NCBI RefSeq assembly: GCF_044762745.1
Contig: NZ_JBIWEX010000010.1
Span: 62,001-126,000, forward strand
Direction: 5' to 3'
Length of the DNA stretch: 64,000 nucleotides
Source: Psychrobacillus sp044762745
Lineage (GTDB): Bacteria; Bacillota; Bacilli; Bacillales_A; Planococcaceae
Under the pieces are notes generated by a model that was not told the origin of the DNA, searched no databases, and saw nothing but the letters and a program-made list of their open reading frames with translations. Below, one piece after another: positions 16,267-24,352 of the stretch. Every line of letters begins with the position of its first letter. Position 1 is the first letter of the stretch. The position numbers and the translations under genes are program-made.

Positions 16267-16878
16267 ATGGATCCAATTAAAATCGGAGTAGGCGGTCCAG
16301 TAGGTGCTGGTAAAACAATGTTAGTAGAAAAGTTAACGCGTCATATGGCAAATGATATTAGCATGGCTGCCATTACAAATGATATATATACAAAAGAAGA
16401 TGCCAAATTTCTAATGAATAATGGAGTCTTACCGGAGGATCGTATTATTGGGGTCGAAACAGGAGGATGCCCGCATACCGCAATTCGGGAAGATACTTCG
16501 ATGAACTCCGCTGCGATTGAAGATTTAATAAAGCGTCACCCTGATCTGGATCTAATCTTTGTTGAAAGTGGTGGAGACAACTTAGCTGCAACATTTAGTC
16601 CAGAGCTTGTCGATTTCTCTATTTATATTATTGATGTTGCGCAAGGAGAGAAAATCCCACGTAAAGGCGGACAAGGGATGATTAAATCCGATTTGTTCAT
16701 TATTAATAAAATCGATTTAGCGCCATATGTTGGTGCAAACTTAGACGTAATGGCTTCGGATACGAAGGTATTCAGAGGAAACAAGCCATTTATCTTTACA
16801 AACCTTCAAGATAATACCGGATTAGATGAGGTAATAGATTGGATTCAGAAAAATGCGTTATTGGCAGGTTTAAAATAA
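16267..16878 (+). CDS. ureG: Urease accessory GTPase
   Basis: The protein is 203 residues from the ATG at 16267, which is 9 nt after AGGGAG; an in-frame TTG at 16261 is too close to that site. It has P-loop GGPVGAGKT, metal-binding GCPHTAIREDTSMN, ESGGDNLAATFSP and NKIDLAPYVGA (G4 motif NKID). It hydrolyses GTP to drive nickel transfer into UreC with UreD, UreE and UreF. ureD follows after one nucleotide. Confidence 0.97.
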   Translation: MDPIKIGVGGPVGAGKTMLVEKLTRHMANDISMAAITNDIYTKEDAKFLMNNGVLPEDRIIGVETGGCPHTAIREDTSMNSAAIEDLIKRHPDLDLIFVESGGDNLAATFSPELVDFSIYIIDVAQGEKIPRKGGQGMIKSDLFIINKIDLAPYVGANLDVMASDTKVFRGNKPFIFTNLQDNTGLDEVIDWIQKNALLAGLK

Positions 16879-16879
16879 G

Positions 16880-17704
16880 ATGAAACAGTGGACAGGTATT
16901 TTACAACTTGTGATGGAAAAGAAGAAAGAAAGAACTGTCACTAAAACTGTATACTTCCAGGGTGCATTAAAAGTAATGCGCCCCAATTATCTTGATAGTT
17001 CGGGACAAGCTTGCTTTTTTGTCATAAATCCTGGCGGTGGTTACGTCGGTGGTGACCGATATCGTATAGAAGTGACGCTAGAGGAAAATGCAGAGCTTAT
17101 ATTAACGACGCAATCTGCTACAAAAGTGTATAGAACGCTTATTACCCCTGTCTTACAGGAAACTGAATTTATATTAAAAAAGGGTAGTGTTCTAGAATAC
17201 ATTCCAGATCCTTTAATCGCTTATCGTGATGCCAAATACCATCAAAATACCGTAATTAGAATGGAAAAAGGATCGACACTTCTTTATACCGATATATTAA
17301 CTCCAGGCTGGTCTCCTAATGGAGAATGGTTTAAATATGATTATCTTCGTTTGAAAAACGAAATATATATGGACGACGAGTTAATTGCATTTGATCATTT
17401 AAAGTTAGAACCTAGTGATTCGCAAGTAGAGGATATAGGATTTATGGAAAGTTACACGCATTTAGGTTCGATGCTTGTCGTGGATGAACGGTGTACACCA
17501 AGTTTTCTGCATCAATTGTATGAACAATTGGAAGACTATAAACAGGGGTGTACATTGGGTATGTCCATGCTCTACGAATCGGGATGTACGATTCGAATTC
17601 TAGGTTCTTCTACGCAACAAATCGAAGAAATATTAGCGGTATGCACTTCATTCATTCGACGAGAGTGGTTTACTAAAAAACCTATGTTATTAAGAAAATA
17701 CTAG
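16880..17704 (+). CDS. ureD: Urease accessory protein (UreD)
   Basis: This 274-residue scaffold binds apo-urease and recruits UreF/UreG. Family segments are NPGGGYVGGDRYRIEV, LTTQSATKVYRT, EYIPDPLIAYRDAKYHQNT and LTPGWSPNGEWF. It is the last of the seven canonical ure genes, matching the ureABCEFGD order of Bacillus sp. TB-90, in which a nickel permease gene also follows. Confidence 0.95.
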   Translation: MKQWTGILQLVMEKKKERTVTKTVYFQGALKVMRPNYLDSSGQACFFVINPGGGYVGGDRYRIEVTLEENAELILTTQSATKVYRTLITPVLQETEFILKKGSVLEYIPDPLIAYRDAKYHQNTVIRMEKGSTLLYTDILTPGWSPNGEWFKYDYLRLKNEIYMDDELIAFDHLKLEPSDSQVEDIGFMESYTHLGSMLVVDERCTPSFLHQLYEQLEDYKQGCTLGMSMLYESGCTIRILGSSTQQIEEILAVCTSFIRREWFTKKPMLLRKY

Positions 17705-17742
17705 TAGCTAATCGTTCAGATTTTAAAAAAAGGGGAGAATAA

Positions 17743-18402
17743 ATGAGTATAACGTTATTTTCAATATTATCATTAGGTTTTGTTCTCGGTATCAAGCATG
17801 CAATTGAGCCGGATCATGTTATTGCTGTGTCTACAATTGCAAGTAAAAGTAAGAAGCTTTGGCAATCTACACTAGCAGGTGTTTTTTGGGGAATTGGACA
17901 TACGTTAACACTGTTCATCGTTGGTATTATTTTAATCATAATGAAGGATGAAATCTCAGCAAAGATTTCGATGTCTCTTGAATTTTTAGTAGGAATTATG
18001 CTCGTTTATTTAGGAATTATGAACATTATTAGTTTTCGCGAGAAAAAACAGCATACACATTCACATGTAAGCTCTTTAGAAAACAAATATCCCTACTTAA
18101 AATCTACTGCAATTGGTTTAGTTCACGGGCTAGCTGGTAGTGCTGCAATGGTATTACTTACACTGACGACTGTGCAGACGACTTGGGAAGCAGCTATTTA
18201 TATTGTGGTTTTTGGAGCAGGTACCATTTTAGGAATGCTCTGTTTCACAACTGTACTCGGTATCCCATTTGTATTTAGCTCCCGAAAATACAGTGTAAAC
18301 AGAATATTGGCAGTAATAGCAGGCGGGATTAGTTTTGCTTTCGGTATTTACTATATGTATAATCTTGGCGTTACAGAGGGACTGTTCTCTCTTTGGATTT
18401 AA
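17743..18402 (+). CDS. ureH: Nickel permease UreH (NicO/HoxN-like)
   Basis: This 219-residue protein has about six hydrophobic helices. The first carries HAIEPDHVIAV, the H-X4-D-H nickel/cobalt-transport signature, and the second GIGHTLTLF, the second histidine motif. A histidine-rich loop (QHTHSHVSS) follows helix 3. It would import nickel for urease, as ureH does in Bacillus sp. TB-90. A GGGGAG site precedes its ATG, 38 nt after ureD, and a strong terminator follows, so it closes the operon. Confidence 0.92.
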   Translation: MSITLFSILSLGFVLGIKHAIEPDHVIAVSTIASKSKKLWQSTLAGVFWGIGHTLTLFIVGIILIIMKDEISAKISMSLEFLVGIMLVYLGIMNIISFREKKQHTHSHVSSLENKYPYLKSTAIGLVHGLAGSAAMVLLTLTTVQTTWEAAIYIVVFGAGTILGMLCFTTVLGIPFVFSSRKYSVNRILAVIAGGISFAFGIYYMYNLGVTEGLFSLWI

Positions 18403-18414
18403 TAGAATCAATAC

Positions 18415-18463
18415 AAGACTAATAAAGGGAGAGAATTTATGTCCCTTATTATTAGTCTTTTTT
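18415..18463 (+). terminator. Terminator of the urease operon
   Basis: A long stem, AAGACTAATAAAGGGA with TCCCTTATTATTAGTCTT (small bulge), precedes a T run. Confidence 0.88.
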
Positions 18464-18535
18464 ACATTCGATCTGTTTGTAAATATTACTTTATGGAAAA
18501 GATATGATGGAGTATTTAAGAAGGAGTGAATAGTT

Positions 18536-18946
18536 TTGTTGCAACTACAAACAGATTTAGAAGGAAAGCGAGCATATTTTGGTCAATTGCGAAACAGCAT
18601 TCAACATTTGGGATATAGTATCGGAGGAAATTGGGATTATCATAAAGGAAGCTTTGATAATGTTTTATGGCGTGAAGCAGGAGAGACAATCTATTTAAGA
18701 CTTCCATTCGAAGTACTTGAAGGTGACTTGGATCATCAAGAAGCATATATAAGATTTCAAACGCCTTATGTTATTAAGCATGTAGTGAACGTCGGCTTAG
18801 ATATGGATGAAAATTCATTATTAACTTCTACAGGGTTCAATCAGTTCCAGGACCCTCTAGACAAAGACGGAAAAATTGAAAATAAAAATAGATGGGTGCA
18901 TGCTGGAGAACAGGCTGTAGAACAAATTGTACGTCTAGTACACTAA
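18536..18946 (+). CDS. YugN-like family protein
   Basis: This 136-residue soluble protein resembles Bacillus YugN (YugN-like family): GGNWDYHKGSFDNVLWREAGETIYLRLPFEVLEGDLD, then IRFQTPYVIKHVVNVGLD, FNQFQDPLDKDGKIENKNRWVHAGEQAVEQIV. It starts at TTG (tandem TTG TTG) 10 nt after AAGGAG. The biochemical function of the family is unknown to me. It is monocistronic, with a terminator immediately downstream. Confidence 0.82.
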   Translation: MLQLQTDLEGKRAYFGQLRNSIQHLGYSIGGNWDYHKGSFDNVLWREAGETIYLRLPFEVLEGDLDHQEAYIRFQTPYVIKHVVNVGLDMDENSLLTSTGFNQFQDPLDKDGKIENKNRWVHAGEQAVEQIVRLVH

Positions 18947-18952
18947 TGAGAG

Positions 18953-18989
18953 TAAAATCATTTCGCCATTTCGCGGAGTGATTTTTTTT
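18953..18989 (+). terminator. Terminator after the yugN-like gene
   Basis: AAAATCA-TTTCGC pairs with GCGGA-GTGATTTT (G-U pairs) and is followed by eight T residues. Confidence 0.75.
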
Positions 18990-19016
18990 GTTCAAATTTG
19001 CTCAAAGACTGCATAC

Positions 19017-19045
19017 TTACATTCCGCCGCTTATTTCTTTATAAT
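19017..19045 (+). promoter_or_regulatory. Candidate promoter of the t6A operon
   Basis: A perfect TATAAT at 19040 lies 40 nt before tsaE; TTACAT 17 nt upstream is a poor -35. Confidence 0.45.
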
Positions 19046-19084
19046 AGAAGCAAATAGAAATGTACGAAGAAAGGATAGCAACCG

Positions 19085-19537
19085 ATGATGTATGAACGAA
19101 CGGTAAATTCGGAGCAGGAAACAGAAAGGCTTGCTCGACTGCTTGCGGAAAGCTTAGCGTCTGGTGACGTACTAACGTTAGAAGGCGATTTAGGAGCTGG
19201 CAAGACAACATTTACAAAAAGTGTGGCGAAGGGTTTAGGAATTACACGGAATGTAAATAGCCCGACATTTACGATATTAAAACAATATGAAGGCCGACTT
19301 CCTTTGAATCATCTCGATGTATATCGTTTAGAGAATAGTGATGAGGATTTAGGATGGGACGAGTTGTTTTACGGGGAGGCAGTAAGCATTATTGAGTGGG
19401 CTCATTTGATAAAAGAAGACTTGCCATCAGAGCGTTTGGCAATTCAGATCTACCGCCTAGAAAACGATAAGCGGAAGTTTACGTTTACTCCGTTTGGAGA
19501 TCGATATGAACGATTATGTGAGGAGCTTTTTGAATGA
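19085..19537 (+). CDS. tsaE: tRNA t6A-modification ATPase TsaE
   Basis: This 150-residue P-loop ATPase (GDLGAGKTTFTKS) contains VNSPTFTILKQYEG and HLDVYRLENSDEDLGWDELF, diagnostic for TsaE/YdiB. With TsaB, TsaC/Sua5 and TsaD it makes the N6-threonylcarbamoyl group on A37 of ANN-decoding tRNAs. Two ATGs are adjacent; the first is 9 nt after AAGGA. It overlaps tsaB by 4 nt. The tsaE-tsaB-rimI-tsaD order is that of Bacillus ydiBCDE. Confidence 0.95.
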   Translation: MMYERTVNSEQETERLARLLAESLASGDVLTLEGDLGAGKTTFTKSVAKGLGITRNVNSPTFTILKQYEGRLPLNHLDVYRLENSDEDLGWDELFYGEAVSIIEWAHLIKEDLPSERLAIQIYRLENDKRKFTFTPFGDRYERLCEELFE

Positions 19538-20223
19538 TTTGGTTAGGAATAGATACATCCCATACGCCGCTTGCGGTAGCTGTTGTGAAAGATGGACAAG
19601 TACTTGCAGAATATAAGTCGTCCCTTAAAATTACCCATTCAATTGGGGCAATGCCTGCAATTGAGGAACTGTTGAAAAAAGCGAATATAAAACCGAATGA
19701 AATTGATGCGATTGCTGTTGCCCAAGGTCCAGGTTCCTATACAGGTGTAAGAATTGGGGTAACAATTGGAAAAACACTTGCTTGGACACTTAATTTACCG
19801 ATCGTTTCGGTATCGAGCCTGCAAGTGTTAGCTGAGAATGCACCATATTTTCCTGGGATTGTTTGTGCCATTATGGATGCAAGACGCGGCAATGTATTCG
19901 CAGGAATTTATACGAACGGGGAAGTAGTGAAAGAAGCACATATGTCGCTTTTGGAATTGTTAAACACAGTAGATGAAATGAGACAGCCGGTTTTATTTGT
20001 CGGAATGGATGTGGACATTCACTGGGAACAGATTAAGGAAGTACTTGGCGATAAAGTGCAGCGTGTGAATGCGGCATTCTCCTTACCAAGTGCTGCTGTC
20101 CTAATCGAACTAGCAAAAAAACAACAACCAACAGAAGCACATACGACGGTTCCCGAATACTTACGCATAACAGAGGCAGAAGCAAACTGGATGAAAGAGC
20201 AGAAGAAACATGATAACGAATGA
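19534..20223 (+). CDS. tsaB: tRNA t6A-modification protein TsaB
   Basis: This 229-residue member of the ASKHA fold opens with WLGIDTSHTPLAVAVV and contains AVAQGPGSYTGVRIGVTIGKTLAW and MDARRGNVFAG. It is the non-catalytic dimerisation partner of TsaD. It overlaps tsaE by 4 nt and rimI by 14 nt, indicating translational coupling. Confidence 0.95.
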   Translation: MIWLGIDTSHTPLAVAVVKDGQVLAEYKSSLKITHSIGAMPAIEELLKKANIKPNEIDAIAVAQGPGSYTGVRIGVTIGKTLAWTLNLPIVSVSSLQVLAENAPYFPGIVCAIMDARRGNVFAGIYTNGEVVKEAHMSLLELLNTVDEMRQPVLFVGMDVDIHWEQIKEVLGDKVQRVNAAFSLPSAAVLIELAKKQQPTEAHTTVPEYLRITEAEANWMKEQKKHDNE

Positions 20224-20671
20224 AACAATTACGTATCGAAAAATGACAGTGGACGATATCGATCAAATTTTATTAATAGAAGAAGAAGCATTTCCCGTGC
20301 CGTGGACAAGAGAAGCTTTTGAACATGAAATGACGACAAATTTGTATTCGTACTATATTGTGGCAGAGACAGAAGCGAAAGAGATCGTTGGGTACTGCGG
20401 TATGTGGATTGTCCTAGATGAAAGTCATATAACGAATGTAGCAGTTTCGGAGCGTATGCGTGGCTTAAAAATTGGGGAAGGCTTAATGCGCGAAGCAATT
20501 CGTGTAGTGCTAGAACAAGATGTTGTACTAATGACGCTAGAAGTACGAGTGACAAATGAGATCGCCAAAAACTTGTATTATAAACTAGGTTTTCAAGACG
20601 GTGGCATACGAAAAAATTATTATACAGATACACAAGAGGATGCTCTTGTCATGTGGGTGGAGTTCAAATGA
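20210..20671 (+). CDS. rimI: Ribosomal-protein S18 alanine N-acetyltransferase
   Basis: This 153-residue GNAT acetyltransferase has IEEEAFPVPWTREAFEHEM, the acetyl-CoA site around NVAVSERMRGLKIGEGLM, and LEVRVTNEIAKNLYYKLGFQDGGIRKNYYTD, all typical of RimI. It acetylates the N-terminus of S18 in characterised relatives. It overlaps tsaB and, by 4 nt, tsaD. Confidence 0.93.
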   Translation: MITNETITYRKMTVDDIDQILLIEEEAFPVPWTREAFEHEMTTNLYSYYIVAETEAKEIVGYCGMWIVLDESHITNVAVSERMRGLKIGEGLMREAIRVVLEQDVVLMTLEVRVTNEIAKNLYYKLGFQDGGIRKNYYTDTQEDALVMWVEFK

Positions 20672-21687
20672 TAAAAGATCAATATATATTAGGAATAGAA
20701 ACGAGCTGTGATGAAACGGCGGCTTCCATCGTAAAAAATGGCCATGAAATCATTTCAAACGTTGTCGCTTCTCAAATCGAAAGCCATAAACGTTTTGGTG
20801 GAGTTGTGCCTGAAATTGCGTCAAGACATCATGTCGAGCAAATTACGATCGTCATCGAAGAAGCGTTGAAGCAGGCGGATATGACACCAGCAGATCTAGA
20901 TGCAGTTGCAGTTACAGAAGGTCCGGGACTAGTAGGTGCGCTATTAATCGGTATAAATGCAGCAAAAGCATTTGCATTTGCGAACAGCCTTCCACTAGTC
21001 GGCGTTCATCATATTGCTGGTCATATTTATGCGAATGCACTTGTGCAACCAATGGAGTTCCCGCTTTTAGCACTAGTCGTGTCGGGAGGTCATACAGAAT
21101 TAGTATTAATGAAAGAAGACGGTCAGTTCGAACTAATCGGAGAAACAAGAGATGATGCAGCCGGTGAAGCATACGATAAAGTGGCCAGAGTATTAAATTT
21201 ACCTTATCCGGGAGGACCACATATTGACCGACTTGCTAATGAGAGCGACGGTGCGGTACCTTTCCCAAGGGCGTGGTTGGAAGAAGGATCTTACGACTTT
21301 AGCTTTAGTGGCTTAAAATCTGCCGTGATCAACTATCAACATAATGCGGAGCAACGCGGTGAAGCCATCAATGCTAACCATTTAGCAGCAGGTTTCCAAC
21401 AAAGTGTCATCGAAGTATTAACGACAAAAACACTACGCGCGGCACGAGAATTTAAAGTAAAACAAGTGATTGCAGCAGGCGGAGTTGCTGCCAATAGAGG
21501 ACTTCGTCAATCGCTTGAAGTAACATTCGAAAAAGAAAACATTCCATTTTACGTGCCTCCGATTTCCTTGTGTACAGATAATGCAGCAATGATTGCTGCT
21601 GCAGGAAATTCTAAGTTTTCTGCAGGAAAAACAAGTGATATGTCGATGAATGGTCGACCAGGAATGGAATTAACTAGTTGGAACTAA
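20668..21687 (+). CDS. tsaD: tRNA t6A transferase TsaD
   Basis: This 339-residue protein is taken from the ATG at 20668, which overlaps the rimI stop as ATGA; an in-frame GTG at 20653 is upstream. ASKHA-fold motifs are GIETSCDETAASIV, HIAGHIYAN (metal-binding His pair), VSGGHTELVL, DDAAGEAYDKVAR, GGVAANRGLR and a C-terminal CTDNAAMIAAAG. It transfers threonylcarbamoyl to A37 of tRNA. It is the last gene of the operon. Confidence 0.97.
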   Translation: MIKDQYILGIETSCDETAASIVKNGHEIISNVVASQIESHKRFGGVVPEIASRHHVEQITIVIEEALKQADMTPADLDAVAVTEGPGLVGALLIGINAAKAFAFANSLPLVGVHHIAGHIYANALVQPMEFPLLALVVSGGHTELVLMKEDGQFELIGETRDDAAGEAYDKVARVLNLPYPGGPHIDRLANESDGAVPFPRAWLEEGSYDFSFSGLKSAVINYQHNAEQRGEAINANHLAAGFQQSVIEVLTTKTLRAAREFKVKQVIAAGGVAANRGLRQSLEVTFEKENIPFYVPPISLCTDNAAMIAAAGNSKFSAGKTSDMSMNGRPGMELTSWN

Positions 21688-21692
21688 ACGAA

Positions 21693-21727
21693 ATCCTCTT
21701 TTCTTCGACAAGAAAAGGGGATTTTTT
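21693..21727 (+). terminator. Terminator after tsaD
   Basis: AATCCTCTTTTCTT pairs with AAGAAAAGGGATT (one bulge) around CGAC, followed by a T run. Confidence 0.85.
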
Positions 21728-21767
21728 AACAGGTATATTTGGAATTGTCAATAGGGAACGTTCGTAC

Positions 21768-21938
21768 TTATGCACAGTTTGTGGATAAGATGTGCATAAG
21801 TTTTGTATTTTCTATATATTGTGTCTCATTTACACACAACTATGTGGAAAAGTAATCTTGGAATCTGTGGACAATGTGCATAAGTCTGTTGATATGTTGG
21901 TGCTACTAGTTTTTTCTTGTGAATAAAATTGTGGAAAA
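21768..21938. promoter_or_regulatory. DnaA-box cluster between tsaD and the ABC-F gene
   Basis: Five sites match TTATNCACA exactly: TTATGCACA at 21768, and on the minus strand 21780-21788 (TTATCCACA, the consensus), 21791-21799 and 21875-21883 (TTATGCACA), and 21918-21926 (TTATTCACA). Near-matches are at 21843 and 21930 (TTTTCCACA) and 21866 (TTGTCCACA). Eight sites fall in 171 nt, seven in the same orientation, with no gene present. From memory, Bacillus subtilis has a DnaA-binding cluster at gcp (tsaD), so this may be its counterpart. Confidence 0.75.
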
Positions 21939-22088
21939 TGAAATCGTGAAAAAAAGTACTTGACCAACATATATAGACAAGAATCGACAAATGAACTTGC
22001 AATAAATGGCTGAACGAGACAAACAAGGACGCAACACGAAAAACCTCCAGACGAGCAACTATTTGAAGGTGTTGTACAGGTTAATATA
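21939..22088. other. Intergenic segment with degenerate CGACAAA-like motifs
   Basis: No gene is visible. Motifs like the array-2 core occur as CGACAAA (21985), CGAGACAAAC (22015) and CACGAAAAAC (22035). The latter two are about 21 nt apart, suggesting a decayed array of the same kind as at 2148. Confidence 0.35.
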
Positions 22089-22214
22089 GGATTGTCCAAC
22101 TTCTGCGCTAGATTGTCCAACTTTATTGAGAGATTGTCCAACTTCCACGCTAGATTGTCCAACTATTAGAAGAGATTGTCCAGTTTTTACATAAGATTGT
22201 CCAAGTTCTCTCTA
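22089..22214. repeat. 21-nt-period intergenic array 3, core AGATTGTCCAACTT
   Basis: Six units in a row have ATTGTCC starting at 22091, 22112, 22133, 22154, 22175 and 22196, exactly 21 nt apart. The 14-nt core AGATTGTCCAACTT is almost unchanged in the first four units and altered at one to a few bases in the last two. The remaining 7 nt vary freely. It lies downstream of both convergent neighbours, tsaD and the ABC-F gene. Minus-strand ORFs across it are translations of the repeat only. Confidence 0.88.
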
Positions 22215-22257
22215 AGAATGAAATTCTCGTCTATACCTTCTTCTGTAGTCTTAATGT

Positions 22258-22286
22258 AAAAAAGAGATTCCCCTATAGGAATCCCT
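22258..22286 (-). terminator. Terminator of the ABC-F gene
   Basis: On the minus strand GGATTCC pairs with GGAATCT-type arms around a short loop, followed by a run of T, directly after the ABC-F stop codon. Confidence 0.7.
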
Positions 22287-24221
22287 TTACTTTGAAGCTG
22301 TTTCTTCTAATTGCTCTTGTAATTCCAGCCACTCATTCGACAGGTCGTCTTGTTTTGCTTTCCATTTATCTAGCTCCACTTGCAATTGTTGCACTGCTTC
22401 ATGGTCTTGGAATATTGTTGGGTCGCAAAGTTTTTCTTCGATAGAAGCAATCTCGGAATCGACTGTTGGAATTTGTGCCTCTAGTTCGTCGAGTTGACGA
22501 CGTAATTGACGTTCTTTCTTTTTCGCTTCTTTATCGATTGTAGAAGTATTTGTTTTCACAACAATCGTTTTCTCTACAACAGCATTTTCCCCTGCAAGCT
22601 CTTCTAGTTCTTCTTTCTTTTCCAAGTAGTAGTCATAATCACCTAAGAAAAGGGTCGCTTGATCGCTAGATAACTCAATCACTTTTGTTGCAATACGGTT
22701 AATAAAGTACCGGTCATGTGATACGAAAATGATCGTTCCTGGGAAGTCGAGTAACGCATTTTCAAGTACTTCTTTACTATCTAAATCTAAATGGTTTGTC
22801 GGCTCATCGAGTACAAGTGTATTTGCTTTTAGGAGCATTAATTTGGCTAGGGCAAGTCTTGCTTTCTCTCCGCCTGATAAGGTAGCAATTGTTTTTTGTA
22901 CATCGTCGCCGCTAAATAGGAAGCGTCCTAAAACAGTTCGGACATCTCTTTCATTCATCAGTGGCCATTCATCCCATAGTTCTTGCAATGCGGTTTTATT
23001 GCCAGTAAGAGTAGCTTGTTCCTGATCGTAGTAACCAAATTGGACATTAGTTCCATACTGAATTTTTCCAGCGTTACTATCCAGTTGCTTCATCAGTGTT
23101 TTTAGTAGCGTGGATTTTCCGACGCCATTTGGACCGACAAGTGCAATACGATCTTGCTTATAAACAGAAAAAGAGATATTCGAGGAGACGGTTTTGTTTG
23201 GATACCCAACGGCAACTTCCTCCAGTCGTAATACGTCATTTCCGCTTGGACGATCGATGGTAAAACCGAACGTCGCTGATTTTTCGTCGCCATCTGGAGC
23301 ATCCATCCAATCCGTTTTTTCAAGGACTTTTCGTCTCGATTGCGCCATTTTTGTCGTCGAAGCACGTGCTAGATTTTTGCTTACAAAGTCTTCTAATTTT
23401 GCTTTTTCTTCTTGTTGTTTTTCGTATTTCTTTTTGTCGAGCTCATAGTTTTTCGCTTTTTCATCTAAATAAGCACTATAATTTCCAACATATCTAGTTA
23501 CATTATGGCGAGAAACTTCATATACAAAGTTCACGACTTGATCTAAAAAATATCGGTCATGGGAAACGATTAAAACGGCACCGTTATAGTTTTTTAAATA
23601 ATTTTCTAAAAAGCTAAGTGTTTGGATGTCCAAATGGTTTGTTGGCTCATCAAGGATAAGTAAATCAGGCTTGCTGAGTAACATTTTCGCTAATGCCAGT
23701 CTCGTTTTTTGCCCTCCGGATAATGCTTGTACGGGCTTATCATAATCTTCTGGGAAAAACTGCATACCATGTAAGATGGAGCGGATATCCGATTCGAATC
23801 GATAACCTCCAGCTTCATTGAATGCAAGTTGTAATTCATCATAAGTTGCAGTTACACGTGCATAAGCTTCTGCGTCTTCATATATAGAAGGATCAGCCAT
23901 TTGTGCTTCTAATGAACGTAGCTCTTTTTCGGAGTCGATTAAATCGCTAAAAATAGATATCATTTCATCCCATATGGATAGCTTCGATTCAAGTCCAGCA
24001 TGTTGCTCTAAATAGCCTAGGCGAACTGTTTTTGGCATGATGATATCGCCAGAATCATATGACATTTCACCAGCAATTATTTTAAGTAAAGTAGACTTTC
24101 CAGCACCGTTTCGTCCGACGAGCGCAACACGATCTCGGTCTTGTACTTCTAACTTTACGTTCGTTAATATATCTTCTCCGTTAAAGGATTTTGTTACTTG
24201 ATTGACTTGTAAAACAATCAT
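22287..24221 (-). CDS. ABC-F family ATPase (YdiF-like)
   Basis: This 644-residue protein is taken from the ATG at 24221, which is 9 nt after GAGGTG; a GTG at 24233 is part of that site. It has two ABC domains and no membrane segments. Domain 1 has GRNGAGKST, LSGGQKTRLALAKMLL and LLILDEPTNHLD; domain 2 has GPNGVGKST, LSGGEKARLALAKLML and LVLDEPTNHLD. The inter-domain linker (residues ~245-325) is charged, and the C-terminus forms a coiled coil from about residue 560. ABC-F proteins bind the ribosomal E site and aid translation or give antibiotic protection. Its place between tsaD and rex matches Bacillus ydiF. Confidence 0.93.
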   Translation of the reverse strand: MIVLQVNQVTKSFNGEDILTNVKLEVQDRDRVALVGRNGAGKSTLLKIIAGEMSYDSGDIIMPKTVRLGYLEQHAGLESKLSIWDEMISIFSDLIDSEKELRSLEAQMADPSIYEDAEAYARVTATYDELQLAFNEAGGYRFESDIRSILHGMQFFPEDYDKPVQALSGGQKTRLALAKMLLSKPDLLILDEPTNHLDIQTLSFLENYLKNYNGAVLIVSHDRYFLDQVVNFVYEVSRHNVTRYVGNYSAYLDEKAKNYELDKKKYEKQQEEKAKLEDFVSKNLARASTTKMAQSRRKVLEKTDWMDAPDGDEKSATFGFTIDRPSGNDVLRLEEVAVGYPNKTVSSNISFSVYKQDRIALVGPNGVGKSTLLKTLMKQLDSNAGKIQYGTNVQFGYYDQEQATLTGNKTALQELWDEWPLMNERDVRTVLGRFLFSGDDVQKTIATLSGGEKARLALAKLMLLKANTLVLDEPTNHLDLDSKEVLENALLDFPGTIIFVSHDRYFINRIATKVIELSSDQATLFLGDYDYYLEKKEELEELAGENAVVEKTIVVKTNTSTIDKEAKKKERQLRRQLDELEAQIPTVDSEIASIEEKLCDPTIFQDHEAVQQLQVELDKWKAKQDDLSNEWLELQEQLEETASK

Positions 24222-24352
24222 GATAATTGGCACCTCAATTCTCTCCTTAGTGTAATAGATAGGGCCGAACGTTGCAACGCCCTAGCTTTACAAGTAAGGA
24301 AATGTCTAGTAATATAATAACGATTTGTACCAATGAAATAGGAGGGTTTTTC

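Noticed and set aside
18335..18529. 64-codon ORF overlapping the end of ureH
   Set aside because: It lies in another frame of ureH and passes through the terminator.
21830..22162. 110-codon minus-strand ORF with repeated LDN heptads
   Set aside because: The heptads are a by-product of the 21-nt array 3; there is no start context and the frame runs into the DnaA-box region.
22089..22214. CRISPR array
   Set aside because: The period is 21 nt with only 7-nt variable parts, too short for spacers, and no cas genes are nearby.
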